64,000 nt of DNA from Streptomyces sp. NBC_00459 (GCF_036013955.1 NZ_CP107903.1:2480001-2544000), one strand, 5' to 3'; shown: positions 53,763-61,953, numbered from the stretch's first letter. Program-made: numbers and translations. The notes: generated by a model not told the origin, from the letters alone.

Positions 53763-53792
53763 CAGGGCCGTCCCCGCGAGGGGGCGGCCCTG
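53763..53792 (+). terminator. glnA terminator
   Basis: 13-base-pair stem with one G-T pair (53763-53775 with 53780-53792), loop GCGA, 22 bases after the glnA stop. Confidence 0.85.
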
Positions 53793-53910
53793 CCGTGTGT
53801 TTGGGCTGATCGATACCTTTTCCCGCTTCACAGACCGGCCACAGTCAAGGGATCATCCTTGTCTATTGTTCAGACGGTTGTTCGAGTCAGGTAGGGGAGA
53901 GGGAACGGGG

Positions 53911-54168
53911 ATGTCCGAACAGGACGACGTGGAGCGGGAGTTCGACGTCAGATGGGCCGACAACGCCGAGCACAAGGAGCCCTCCGCACGGGCCCGGATG
54001 CTGGCCGCGCGGTGGAAGGAGAACCCGCCGGAACCGGTGCCGTTCCGAGGGGAGCCCGACTACAGGGGACCGCGTCGGTCGTCGTGGGTGTCGACGGCGG
54101 TCGTACTGGGGTGTGTGGCCGCGGTGATCCTGCTTCTGGGGTACGCGAACTTCCGGGCTCCGTACTAG
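53911..54168 (+). CDS. small single-helix membrane protein
   Basis: 85 residues: a charged cytoplasmic part (EREFDVRWADNAEHKEPSAR) and one C-terminal helix (~60-80, STAVVLGCVAAVILLLGYA). Tail-anchored topology; no function known. AGGGGAGAGGGA precedes the ATG. It is followed 14 bases later by a HEAT-like protein gene and is probably cotranscribed with it. Confidence 0.78.
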   Translation: MSEQDDVEREFDVRWADNAEHKEPSARARMLAARWKENPPEPVPFRGEPDYRGPRRSSWVSTAVVLGCVAAVILLLGYANFRAPY

Positions 54169-54182
54169 GGAGCGGGACGGGC

Positions 54183-55613
54183 ATGCGCGAGGACATCAGA
54201 GGCGGCGAAGCGGCGGCTCGACGGCTGGCCGAGGGGGCCGCGCTGTCGGACGTGCTCGATGCCGGGGACCCGATGGACTGGCTCGCGCTGGACGCGGGCA
54301 CCCGGTCCTGGTCCCACTGGCTTCCGCCGGAGCTGCTGCCGACCCTCGGCGAGGTCGAGAGCCGACTCCCCCGGCCGTCCGGACTCCCCGAGGCCCGTCT
54401 CGCGCTCGCCCTGTGCCACCGCGACGGGCGGGTGCGTGCGGCGGCTCTCGGTCAGGCGGTGCGGTGTCCCGGGCTGTGGCCGCTGGTCGTCGTCCGCACC
54501 GCCGACTGGGTGCTTCCCGTGCGGGAGCGTGCCCGGGAGGTGCTGCGGGCGGTCCTCGACCTGGACGCGGCCGTCCGCCTCGCGCCGCTGATCCTGCTCG
54601 GCGCTCGACGCGACCGGGGTGTCTTCGCCGTCGATCTGCTCGACGAGGTGCTGCGCCGGTCGCCCCGCGAGCGACTCGTGCCGCTGTTCACCGACCGCGC
54701 CGTACGCCGGTACGCATACCGTCTGGCAGTCGACGAACGGCACTTCTCCCCCGCCGAACTCGCCCGCGCCGCCGCCCACGACACCGACCCCGTCGTCCAG
54801 AACCTCTGTGCCGAGGCCGCCTTGGCCGCAGTGCCGGACAGCGATGCGGCGGGCGCTGTGGACGGCGGGGTGCTCGACGCGCTGCTCGGCGCGCGCGGGC
54901 CCCGGGTGCGGTCCGCCGGGGTGACCGCGCTGCGGCGGGCCGGGCAGGGAGAACGGACGGAGGGGTTCCTCGGCGACCGGTCGGCGCTGGTGCGGGCCTG
55001 TGCACGGTATGTCGTACGGCAGTCCGGGGGTGATCCGCGGGCCTGGTACCGGCACCGGTGTGCCACGCCGGGTGATCCGGCACTGTCCCCCGGTGCGGTC
55101 GCCGGGCTGGCGGAGTGCGGGGAGCGCGCCGACGCGGAGCTGCTGTGGCCGCTGCTCGGCCATCCCGCCCCCGGGGTGCGGGCGCGGGCGGTGGCGGGTC
55201 TGCGCACGCTGGACGTGACCGACGTACGACGGCTGCGGGCGCTGCTCGACGACCCGGAGCCCGGTGTGGTGCGGGAGGTGACCCTGGCGCTTCTGCCCTT
55301 CGCACGGTCGCTGGACACCGACCGGCTGGCGGAGCGGCTGGGCGACGGGTCGCCACGACATGCGCGGGTGGCCGCGTTCCGGCTGCTGGACGCGCACGGC
55401 GGGACGGCACGGCTGCGGGCGGCGGTCGCGCTGCTCGACGATCCGGACGTCCGGCTGCGGGGCCGGGCCGCGCACTCGGTGCGCAGCTGGACTCCGGCTC
55501 CGGATGCGCCGCGAGGGTCGGCGGAGGTGGGCGAACTGCTCGGCCGGGCGCAGCACCTGCTCGGTGAGTCCGCGCTGAGGACGCTGATGTGGGAGGCCGG
55601 CGTCAACCGCTGA
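54183..55613 (+). CDS. HEAT-repeat-like protein
   Basis: 476 residues composed of repeated helical pairs of ~30-35 residues such as LLWPLLGHPAPGVRARAVAGL, split by D/P-V-R turns, and ALLDDPEPGVVREVTLALL. This is the pattern of HEAT or PBS-type repeats, a protein-binding scaffold. No enzymatic motif. ATG follows GGGAG. The genes before and after also encode membrane or stress-related proteins on the same strand, but its partner cannot be inferred. Confidence 0.8.
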   Translation: MREDIRGGEAAARRLAEGAALSDVLDAGDPMDWLALDAGTRSWSHWLPPELLPTLGEVESRLPRPSGLPEARLALALCHRDGRVRAAALGQAVRCPGLWPLVVVRTADWVLPVRERAREVLRAVLDLDAAVRLAPLILLGARRDRGVFAVDLLDEVLRRSPRERLVPLFTDRAVRRYAYRLAVDERHFSPAELARAAAHDTDPVVQNLCAEAALAAVPDSDAAGAVDGGVLDALLGARGPRVRSAGVTALRRAGQGERTEGFLGDRSALVRACARYVVRQSGGDPRAWYRHRCATPGDPALSPGAVAGLAECGERADAELLWPLLGHPAPGVRARAVAGLRTLDVTDVRRLRALLDDPEPGVVREVTLALLPFARSLDTDRLAERLGDGSPRHARVAAFRLLDAHGGTARLRAAVALLDDPDVRLRGRAAHSVRSWTPAPDAPRGSAEVGELLGRAQHLLGESALRTLMWEAGVNR

Positions 55614-55709
55614 GCTTTGCCGGGCCCAGGACCGATCGCGACCGCTTCATGGGACGGGGCGGGTGCACACTGGGCAGTGGGGCGAGTGCCTGACTGCGGG
55701 GTGGTACGG

Positions 55710-56633
55710 ATGCCGAACCGAATGCGGAGCGACCGGCGACTGACCGTGCGGATGACGGTCACGCTGTTTCTGCTCGGACTGCTGTACGTGGCCTTTGTCG
55801 CCGCGTTGATCGTGTTGCTGAAGTCCTGGGTGCTGGTCGTGGTGGTCGCGGCGGGGTTCCTCGGCGCGCAGTACTGGTTCTCCGACCGGGTCGCCCTGTT
55901 CGCGATGCGCGGGCGGGTCGTGGAGCGCGAGGAGTACCCCCAGTTGCACGGGGTGATCGACCGGCTGTGTGCGGTGGCCGACCTGCCCAAGCCCGTGGTC
56001 GCCGTTTCGGACATGGATATGCCGAACGCGTTCGCGACCGGACGGAACGCCGATCACGCCGTGGTGTGTGTGACCACCGGGTTGCTGCGGCGGCTGGAAC
56101 CGGAGGAGCTTGAGGGCGTGCTCGCGCACGAGCTGTCGCATGTCGCGCACAAGGACGTCGCCGTGATCACCGTCGCGTCCTTCCTCGGCGTCATCGCCGG
56201 GCTGATCGTGCGGTTCGCCTTCTACTCGCAGATGTTCGGCGGGGGCCGCCGGGACCAGAACACCGCCGTGATCTTCATGGCGGTGATGGGCGTCTCCGCG
56301 GCCGTGTACACGATCAGTTTCCTGCTGATCCGTGCCCTGTCCCGGTACCGGGAACTGGCCGCCGACCGCTCCGCCGCGCTGCTCACCGGACGGCCCTCGG
56401 CGCTGGCCTCCGCGCTCACCAAGGTCTCCGGCGACATCGCGCGGATCCCGTCGAAGGACCTGCGGACCGCGCAGGCCTTCAACGCCTTCTACTTCACGCC
56501 CGCCCTCGGCAAGGAGCCGGGCCTGGCCCGGTACTTCTCCACCCACCCGAGTCTGGAGCAGCGGCTCGACCAACTGGGTCGGATCTCCGGCGAGTTGGGC
56601 GAGGTGGCGGCTCCCGGCGCAGGAAACTCGTGA
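55710..56633 (+). CDS. htpX: HtpX-like M48 membrane metalloprotease
   Basis: 307 residues. Two N-terminal helices (~13-55), then the zinc motif VLAHELSHVAHKDV (HExxH), two further helices and the third ligand in YRELAADRSAALL, followed by STHPSLEQRLDQL. The family degrades damaged membrane proteins. Its immediate downstream neighbour is pspAB, a conserved pairing that links it with the phage-shock response. ATG 55710 begins the conserved N-terminus; the frame is open 31 codons further upstream. Confidence 0.92.
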   Translation: MPNRMRSDRRLTVRMTVTLFLLGLLYVAFVAALIVLLKSWVLVVVVAAGFLGAQYWFSDRVALFAMRGRVVEREEYPQLHGVIDRLCAVADLPKPVVAVSDMDMPNAFATGRNADHAVVCVTTGLLRRLEPEELEGVLAHELSHVAHKDVAVITVASFLGVIAGLIVRFAFYSQMFGGGRRDQNTAVIFMAVMGVSAAVYTISFLLIRALSRYRELAADRSAALLTGRPSALASALTKVSGDIARIPSKDLRTAQAFNAFYFTPALGKEPGLARYFSTHPSLEQRLDQLGRISGELGEVAAPGAGNS

Positions 56634-56659
56634 GCTGAGGAGCGAGGAGAACGGAACCC

Positions 56660-57280
56660 ATGGGGCTGCTGGACATTCTGCTCGGGCGTACCAAGCCCGT
56701 CGCGCCCGATCTCGACCGGCTCTTCGGGCTGCCGTCGGCCGCCGTCACTCTCCAGGCCGCGGCCGGTTTCACGCCCACGGGCGGGGGTTCGGTGTGCTTC
56801 GCCTCGGTGGAGGGCGCTGCCTTCGACGACGTACGCAACGAGGTGCAGGCACTGCTCGACGCGGATGCGGAGCGGACCGGGCCGCCTGTCGAGCTGGTCC
56901 GGGACGAGTACGGATACTCGTGGCTGGTGTCACGGCGCGGGCCGGAGGAACTGCCGGCGCTCGTCGGGGATCTGCACGCGGTCAACAGCGCGCTGGAGGC
57001 GAGTGGGTTCGGGCCTCAGCTGCTGTGTTCGGTGGTCGGGTTCGAGGACGTGGGGGGTTCAGGGGGGTCAGGAGCATCGGGTCAGGGGGCTCGGCGGCTT
57101 GGGCTTGTCTATCTGTACAAGCGTGGGACCTTCTATCCCTTCTCGCCGTTGGCCGACGGTGAAGGTCAACGGCGGGACAGCGCGCTCGAGTTGCAGGTGC
57201 GGGCCGCGCTCGCCGGGGATCTGCGGATCGAGCAGGACCTGAGCCGCTGGTTCCCGGTGTGGGGTGCCCCCGGTCTGTGA
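56660..57280 (+). CDS. pspAB: PspA-associated protein PspAB
   Basis: 206 residues. Starts MGLLDILLGRTKPVAPDLDR and has FGLPSAAVTLQAAAGFTPTG and DEYGYSWLVSRRGPEEL, which I recognise as the PspAB family. Soluble, mixed alpha/beta; function in detail unknown. A Gly/Ser-rich insert (~139-150, VGGSGGSGASGQG) looks like a flexible or recently expanded loop. 26 bases after htpX with GAGGAGAA upstream, so cotranscribed. pspA and pspAA are 40 kb away. Confidence 0.82.
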   Translation: MGLLDILLGRTKPVAPDLDRLFGLPSAAVTLQAAAGFTPTGGGSVCFASVEGAAFDDVRNEVQALLDADAERTGPPVELVRDEYGYSWLVSRRGPEELPALVGDLHAVNSALEASGFGPQLLCSVVGFEDVGGSGGSGASGQGARRLGLVYLYKRGTFYPFSPLADGEGQRRDSALELQVRAALAGDLRIEQDLSRWFPVWGAPGL

Positions 57281-57330
57281 GACGGACCGACCGGAGGCTT
57301 ACCCCCTTCCGACTTCCCTTACTTGCTTCT

Positions 57331-57618
57331 TTACTTGCTTCGGCGGTCCTGACGGCGGGTCTGGACAGGGCGCTCGCGGCGGTAGCGGCGCTCCCACCTG
57401 GCCTGCTGGTCCCGGCGCTGGCGGTAGGCGCGGTAGCTGGCCGGCGTGGAGCCCGCGGCCGGGCCGCCGCCTCCGGACGAGGAGGTCGCCGTGCCGCTCC
57501 CCGTGCGGCCGTAGCGGAAGTAGACGTAGAGCAGGCCGGCGGCGGCGAGCCACAGGACGCTGTTCTTGAATCCCATGATGATCAGAACGACGGTCGCGGA
57601 AATGATCAAGGTGCCCAT
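57331..57618 (-). CDS. small membrane protein
   Basis: 95 residues. One or two helices at the N-terminus (TLIISATVVLIIMGF and VLWLAAAGLLYVYF), a Gly/Ser linker and a very basic tail (YRAYRQRRDQQARWERRYRR). The tail could bind nucleic acid or acidic lipid heads. AAGGAG precedes the ATG. Unknown family. Convergent with pspAB and divergent from the hydrolase gene. Confidence 0.75.
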   Translation of the reverse strand: MGTLIISATVVLIIMGFKNSVLWLAAAGLLYVYFRYGRTGSGTATSSSGGGGPAAGSTPASYRAYRQRRDQQARWERRYRRERPVQTRRQDRRSK

Positions 57619-57872
57619 GACGGGACTCCTTGTGAGTGACGTGGATGTCTGAGCGGTGAGGTGGGTGAGGGTGTGCGTCGGGCGGGGCGCTGGGGGTGGG
57701 CGTCCGTCCGTCGGTGCGTAGAGAGTAGCCCCGAGTCCCGCAAGTCATGCCTGTCCGGCGGGAAGCGGTCTGGACGGCTCCGCTGCGCCTGTCCAGCGTA
57801 GGGACGGCAGAGGAGTCCGCGCATCCGGATTTCGCGGTGTGTGTGACGCGAGTGGCGTGAGTGAATGGGCGT

Positions 57873-58601
57873 ATGAGCGAGCTGCTTTCCTTCGTGCACG
57901 AGGTCGACGGTGAACGACTCAGCGGGGTGTACGGGGGTGCCGGGGACGGGGATTCGGGCGGGGCCGCCGTCGTTCTGCTGCACGGCGCCGGCAACGGGAG
58001 CAAGGAGCGGCTGGTGCCGTTGCTCGCCGAGTTCGTCGCGCGCGGCTGCCAGGGGCTCGCCTTCGACTTCTCCGGGCACGGTGAAAGTACGGGTGAGCTG
58101 CGGGAGTTGAGCCTGCGGCGGCGGTTCGAGCAGGCCGTCGGTGTCATCGGTGCGCGGGTCCCGGCGGGCAGGCCGCTCGTGCTGGTGGGGTTCAGCATGA
58201 GCGGGCAGACGGTGGCCGATCTTGTCGGGCACTTCGGCGAACGGGTCGCCGGTGTGGGGTTGTGCGCGCCTGCCGTGTACGGCGCCGAGGCGTGGGATGT
58301 GCCGTTCGGCGAGGGGAGCGGCCGCTTCAGCGAGTTGATCAGGACGCCGGGCAGTTGGCGCGAGGCGCCAGCCCTGGGTGTGTTGCGGGCATTCGCGGGG
58401 CGGGCGGTGCTGGTGGTACCGGGGACCGATCACGTCATTCCGGGTGAGGTGACGGAGTCGGTGGCGGAGGCTCTGGCGGCGCGGGCGCGGTTCACTCGGC
58501 TTGAACTGCCGGACGCGGACCACTTCTTGGGGCTCAGGTTGCGTGAACATCCGGAGGAGCGGCGGGAGTTCGTGGACGCGGTGCTGAAGGGGGTGGGGTG
58601 A
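57873..58601 (+). CDS. alpha/beta hydrolase
   Basis: 242 residues. Oxyanion-hole HGAGNGSK, nucleophile elbow VGFSMSGQTV with the catalytic Ser, Asp in VVPGTDHVIPG and His in LPDADHFLG complete the triad. Similar to serine aminopeptidase/esterase-type hydrolases; substrate unknown. ATG 57873 is taken; an in-frame GTG at 57861 is possible and neither has a clear ribosome site. Followed by repeat B and a hairpin. Confidence 0.88.
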   Translation: MSELLSFVHEVDGERLSGVYGGAGDGDSGGAAVVLLHGAGNGSKERLVPLLAEFVARGCQGLAFDFSGHGESTGELRELSLRRRFEQAVGVIGARVPAGRPLVLVGFSMSGQTVADLVGHFGERVAGVGLCAPAVYGAEAWDVPFGEGSGRFSELIRTPGSWREAPALGVLRAFAGRAVLVVPGTDHVIPGEVTESVAEALAARARFTRLELPDADHFLGLRLREHPEERREFVDAVLKGVG

Positions 58602-58640
58602 GCAGGGGTTTCGCCCCCGCCGCCCCTACATGTCCCATCC

Positions 58641-58710
58641 CTGAGGGCTGCGCCCCCAGACCCCCCTACGGCCCTGAACGGGCCTCGTCCTCAAACGCCG
58701 GACGGGCTGG
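58641..58710 (+). repeat. dispersed repeat B, copy 4
   Basis: Contains GGGCTGCGCCCCCAGACCCC and CTCGTCCTCAAACGCCGGAC, nearly identical to copy 3 at 49123. Confidence 0.85.
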
Positions 58711-58718
58711 AAAGAAGG

Positions 58719-58752
58719 GCCGGGTGCCCCTGGGACAGACAGGGCACCCGGC
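58719..58752. terminator. hairpin terminator
   Basis: 11-base-pair stem (58719-58729 with 58742-58752), 12-base loop, between the convergent hydrolase gene and the gene ending at 58759. Confidence 0.75.
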
Positions 58753-58758
58753 GACCGT

Positions 58759-59067
58759 TCAGCGCGAGTAGCGCATCAGGGCTCGTACCATGTGGCACGT
58801 CGTTTCCGACGGCGGGTGGACGCCGATCAGATCCGCCGCGCCGCGGATCGTTTCGTTGCGGGCCTGGTTCGGCATGTAGACGCCGGAGTCGAGCAGGGCG
58901 ATCGCGAGCCGCATCGCCTTGAGTCGGCGGTTGTGCGTGACGTACCACTCGCGGGGGCGCCCCGGCGGCAGCGGGCGCTTCTCCACGGGGGCGCACGGCA
59001 GTTCGAGCAGGACCCCCCTCTTGGCGGTGGACTGGGTGGGCATCGGCTTGAGAGCGGCAGCGGGCAC
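58759..59067 (-). CDS. hypothetical protein
   Basis: About 102 residues, basic, soluble, with PLPPGRPREWYVTHNRRLKA and an acidic/hydrophobic C-terminal half. No family recognised. The ribosome site AGGAGG directly abuts an ATG at 59073 (spacing zero), whereas GTG 59067, two codons later, is six bases away; 59067 is therefore the likelier start. Convergent with the hydrolase, divergent from the Spx-like gene. Confidence 0.7.
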   Translation of the reverse strand: MPAAALKPMPTQSTAKRGVLLELPCAPVEKRPLPPGRPREWYVTHNRRLKAMRLAIALLDSGVYMPNQARNETIRGAADLIGVHPPSETTCHMVRALMRYSR

Positions 59068-59196
59068 AGGCATCCTCCTGTCGCGGTCAGGGTGGCGCCG
59101 GACCCCCCGGCGACACCCTCGAACACTGCTTCTATTCTACTGCCCGGCACTGACAAAAGCCCCTGGCCACAAGGCCTCTGGCGTACCGTGAGCCCC

Positions 59197-59568
59197 ATGG
59201 AAATCTGGATCAACCCGGCCTGCTCAAAGTGCCGCGGCGCCCTGTCGCTGCTCGACGCCGAGGGCGCCGAATACACCGTCCGCCGCTACCTGGAGGACCT
59301 GCCCACCGAGGACGAGATTCGCGGCGTACTCGACCGGCTCGGGCTCGAACCCTGGGACATCACCCGGACCCAGGAAGCCGTCGCCAAGGAGTTGGGAGTG
59401 AGGGAGTGGGGCCGGGAGGCGGAGGACCGGGAGCAGTGGGTCGCCGCTCTCGCCGCACATCCCAAGCTCATCCAGCGGCCCATCATCACCGCCGATGACG
59501 GCAGTGCCGTCGTCGCTCGCACGGACGAGGCCGTGCGGAGCGCGCTGGCCCGGCGCCCACCCGCGTGA
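59197..59568 (+). CDS. ArsC/Spx-family thioredoxin-fold protein
   Basis: 123 residues. Thioredoxin-fold start MEIWINPACSKCRGALSLLD with a CxxC at 9-12, then VRRYLEDLPTEDEI and the later HPKLIQRPII, with the conserved basic residue and cis-Pro of ArsC. Likely a glutaredoxin-dependent reductase of the arsenate reductase/YffB type; the true substrate may not be arsenate. ATG lacks a ribosome site; TACCGT lies 7 bases before, so probably leaderless. Confidence 0.85.
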   Translation: MEIWINPACSKCRGALSLLDAEGAEYTVRRYLEDLPTEDEIRGVLDRLGLEPWDITRTQEAVAKELGVREWGREAEDREQWVAALAAHPKLIQRPIITADDGSAVVARTDEAVRSALARRPPA

Positions 59569-59665
59569 TGTATGTCACTTCGGTGGCCCCGGCGACTGCT
59601 GAATGACCTCGTTCGATATCTCGTACATAGCGACGTACGCTCCCCTATCTCTTCAGGAGGCGCGC

Positions 59666-60346
59666 ATGTCGCGCAGGAGAACTGTCAGTACGAAGAAGAA
59701 GCTGGCGCTGTTGATCGGTGCCGGCGTGGTGGCGGGCGGTGGGGCTTTCGCCATGGCCGCCACGTCCAACGCGGCGCAGACCGCCGCGGACTCGACCGTC
59801 TGCCAGGGGCTCGCCACCGCCCTCGGCAACAACCAGAAGTTCATCGCGGACCAACGGACCAGCCCCGACGCCCAGTCGGCGGCCCGGATCGCGAACCGTG
59901 ACGCGGTCGTCGCGCAGATCAAGGTCCAGCAGGAGGCGTCCGGGTGCGTGGTTGGGGAGTCGGCTCAGGACTCCCAGGTCACACAGCCCGGCACCCGGCC
60001 CGCGTCACCCGAGTCGCCTGACCGGACCACCTCGCCCGCTTCGCCTGTCACACCGGCCGACCCGGCCGACCCCGCCGACCCGGCAGAGCCCGCGGACGGG
60101 CAGCAGGTCTGCGACGGCTCCACCGTCACCCTCTCCGGGGAGGGCGGGGAACCCGCCGCGTCCAGCAACCAGTTCCCCGCCGGGACCACGTTGCGTGTCA
60201 CCAACCTGGACAACAACAAGTCCACGACGGTGCAGGTCACTTCGGTCTCCGGCAGTTGCGCGCTGCTCAACAACGCGGCCTTCGAGCAGGTTCGCGAACC
60301 CGGCAAGTTCCTGATCCGCCGGGCACTGATCGAGAAGGTGGGGTGA
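59666..60346 (+). CDS. secreted protein with RlpA-like C-terminal domain
   Basis: 226 residues. A basic signal sequence (MSRRRTVSTKKKLALLIGAG, hydrophobic to ~33) leads to MAATSNAAQ, the probable cleavage area. A helical domain (~40-95) and a Pro/Ala/Asp linker with repeated PAD units follow. The C-terminal ~75 residues (VCDGSTVTLSGEGGEPA, FPAGTTLRVTNLDNNKSTTV) resemble a double-psi beta-barrel of the RlpA type, which in other bacteria binds or cuts peptidoglycan. Catalytic residues are not certain. AGGAGG six bases before the ATG. Confidence 0.8.
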   Translation: MSRRRTVSTKKKLALLIGAGVVAGGGAFAMAATSNAAQTAADSTVCQGLATALGNNQKFIADQRTSPDAQSAARIANRDAVVAQIKVQQEASGCVVGESAQDSQVTQPGTRPASPESPDRTTSPASPVTPADPADPADPAEPADGQQVCDGSTVTLSGEGGEPAASSNQFPAGTTLRVTNLDNNKSTTVQVTSVSGSCALLNNAAFEQVREPGKFLIRRALIEKVG

Positions 60347-60373
60347 GGATCCGGCGCTGACCTGCTCGGACAA

Positions 60374-60409
60374 GGGTCCTGTCGCTCCCGGCCAGGGGCG
60401 GCAGGACCC
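60374..60409 (+). terminator. hairpin terminator after the secreted protein
   Basis: 12-base-pair stem with one G-T pair (60374-60385 with 60398-60409), 12-base loop, 28 bases after the stop. Confidence 0.75.
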
Positions 60410-60536
60410 GTCCGTTTCCCGGAATTCTCCAACCCCTTCGCATACGAGTCCCGGAGCGCTCCCCCTCGTTTCCTCTCGTCTCCCCTCAGCGGTCCGTGCC
60501 GTCCTCCCCACGTGAAACGCGCCACAAGAACACCAG

Positions 60537-60574
60537 GTAACACGGGGTTCACATTCGAGCAATGATCGGGAAAT
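60537..60574 (+). promoter_or_regulatory. GlnR-type binding site upstream of glnII
   Basis: Four 5-base boxes at exact 6-base spacing: GTAAC (60537), TTCAC (60548), GCAAT (60559) and GAAAT (60570). The outer boxes fit the GlnR consensus well, the inner two poorly. TTGACA follows at 60581. Confidence 0.75.
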
Positions 60575-60677
60575 CGCCTGTTGACAGGCTTCCGGGCAAT
60601 GGCGCGGTGCCTCAGTGCCGCAGCACCGCAGCACCCGCAAAGTGCGCATAGAGACCCACCCCGAAGGATGTGTCCCC

Positions 60678-61706
60678 GTGACCTTCAAGGCCGAGTACAT
60701 CTGGATCGACGGCACCGAGCCGACGGCCAAGCTCCGCTCCAAGACCAAGATTCTGGCCGACGACGCCAAGGGCGCCGAGCTGCCGATCTGGGGCTTCGAC
60801 GGATCTTCCACGAACCAGGCCGAGGGGCACTCCTCGGACCGCGTGCTCAAGCCGGTCGCCTCCTACCCGGACCCGATCCGCGGCGGTGACGACATCCTCG
60901 TCATGTGCGAGGTCCTCGACATCGACATGACGCCGCACTCGTCCAACACGCGTGCCGCGCTGGTCGAGGTCGCCACGAAGTTCGCCGCTCAGGAGCCGAT
61001 CTTCGGCATCGAGCAGGAGTACACCTTCTTCGACGGCGCCCGTCCGCTGGGCTTCCCCGAGGGCGGCTTCCCGGCCCCCCAGGGCGGCTACTACTGCGGT
61101 GTCGGCGCCGACGAGATCTTCGGTCGCGAGATCGTCGAGGCCCACCTGGAGAACTGCCTCAAGGCCGGTCTCGCCATCTCCGGCATCAACGCCGAGGTCA
61201 TGCCCGGTCAGTGGGAGTTCCAGGTCGGCCCGGTCTCCCCGCTGGAGGTCTCCGACCAGCTGTGGATCGCCCGCTGGCTGCTCTACCGCACCGCCGAGGA
61301 CTTCGGCATCTCCGCGACGCTGGACCCTAAGCCGGTGAAGGGCGACTGGAACGGCGCCGGTGCGCACACCAACTTCTCCACGAAGGCGATGCGCGAGGGC
61401 TACGACGCGATCATCACCGCGTGCGAGTCCCTCGGCGAGGGCTCGAAGCCGCTCGACCACGTCAAGCACTACGGCGCCGGCATCGACGACCGCCTCACCG
61501 GCCTGCACGAGACCGCCCCGTGGAACGAGTACTCGTACGGCGTCTCCAACCGTGGCGCCTCGGTCCGTATCCCGTGGCAGGTCGAGCAGGACGGCAAGGG
61601 TTACATCGAGGACCGCCGCCCGAACGCCAACGTCGACCCGTACCTCGTGACGCGGCTCATCGTCGACACCTGCTGCTCCGCCCTGGAGAAGGCCGGACAG
61701 GTCTGA
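60678..61706 (+). CDS. glnII: glutamine synthetase type II (eukaryote-like)
   Basis: Second glutamine synthetase, 342 residues, octameric in the family and not adenylylated. YIWIDGTEPTAKLRSKTKI, PIWGFDGSSTNQAEG, GIEQEYTFFDG, VMPGQWEFQVGP and NGAGAHTNFSTKAMR are characteristic of the GSII group found in plants, rhizobia and actinobacteria. GTG 60678 with GAAGGA nine bases upstream. GlnR-type boxes lie about 105 bases before the start. Ends at a 17-base-pair terminator. Confidence 0.97.
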   Translation: MTFKAEYIWIDGTEPTAKLRSKTKILADDAKGAELPIWGFDGSSTNQAEGHSSDRVLKPVASYPDPIRGGDDILVMCEVLDIDMTPHSSNTRAALVEVATKFAAQEPIFGIEQEYTFFDGARPLGFPEGGFPAPQGGYYCGVGADEIFGREIVEAHLENCLKAGLAISGINAEVMPGQWEFQVGPVSPLEVSDQLWIARWLLYRTAEDFGISATLDPKPVKGDWNGAGAHTNFSTKAMREGYDAIITACESLGEGSKPLDHVKHYGAGIDDRLTGLHETAPWNEYSYGVSNRGASVRIPWQVEQDGKGYIEDRRPNANVDPYLVTRLIVDTCCSALEKAGQV

Positions 61707-61761
61707 TTCCCGCCTGATTCCCGCCTGATCCCCATCTGGCTTCAGCCTGATCCCAGATAGT

Positions 61762-61799
61762 GAGAAGGGGTGTCCACCGGACGGTGGACACCCCTTCTC
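61762..61799 (+). terminator. glnII terminator
   Basis: 17-base-pair stem (61762-61778 with 61783-61799) and a 4-base loop. The 15 bases CCCCTTCTCTGCTTC beginning at 61791 are repeated at 61807, so part of the terminator arm is duplicated in tandem. Confidence 0.9.
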
Positions 61800-61830
61800 T
61801 GCTTCGCCCCTTCTCTGCTTCAATGGACCC

Positions 61831-61953
61831 ATGGCCAGCTTCCAGAAGTGCATCGCGACAGGTCGCCACGACCTCGAGCCCTTCTGGCCTTCCCGCCAGC
61901 ACCACGACTTCGACCGGGTGTGTTGTCGCGCGATGAACGCGTCGGCCCTCTAA
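61831..61953 (+). CDS. short leader-like peptide
   Basis: 40 residues starting MASFQKCIATGRHDLEPFW and ending RVCCRAMNASAL. The stretch RQHHDFDRVCC resembles the HxDxxRV...C pattern of actinobacterial leader peptides that precede regulated genes. Two adjacent TGT cysteine codons, rare in this G/C-rich genome, fit a translation-sensing role. No clear ribosome site. It lies between the glnII terminator and the winged-helix regulator, 102 bases upstream of that gene. Confidence 0.5.
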   Translation: MASFQKCIATGRHDLEPFWPSRQHHDFDRVCCRAMNASAL

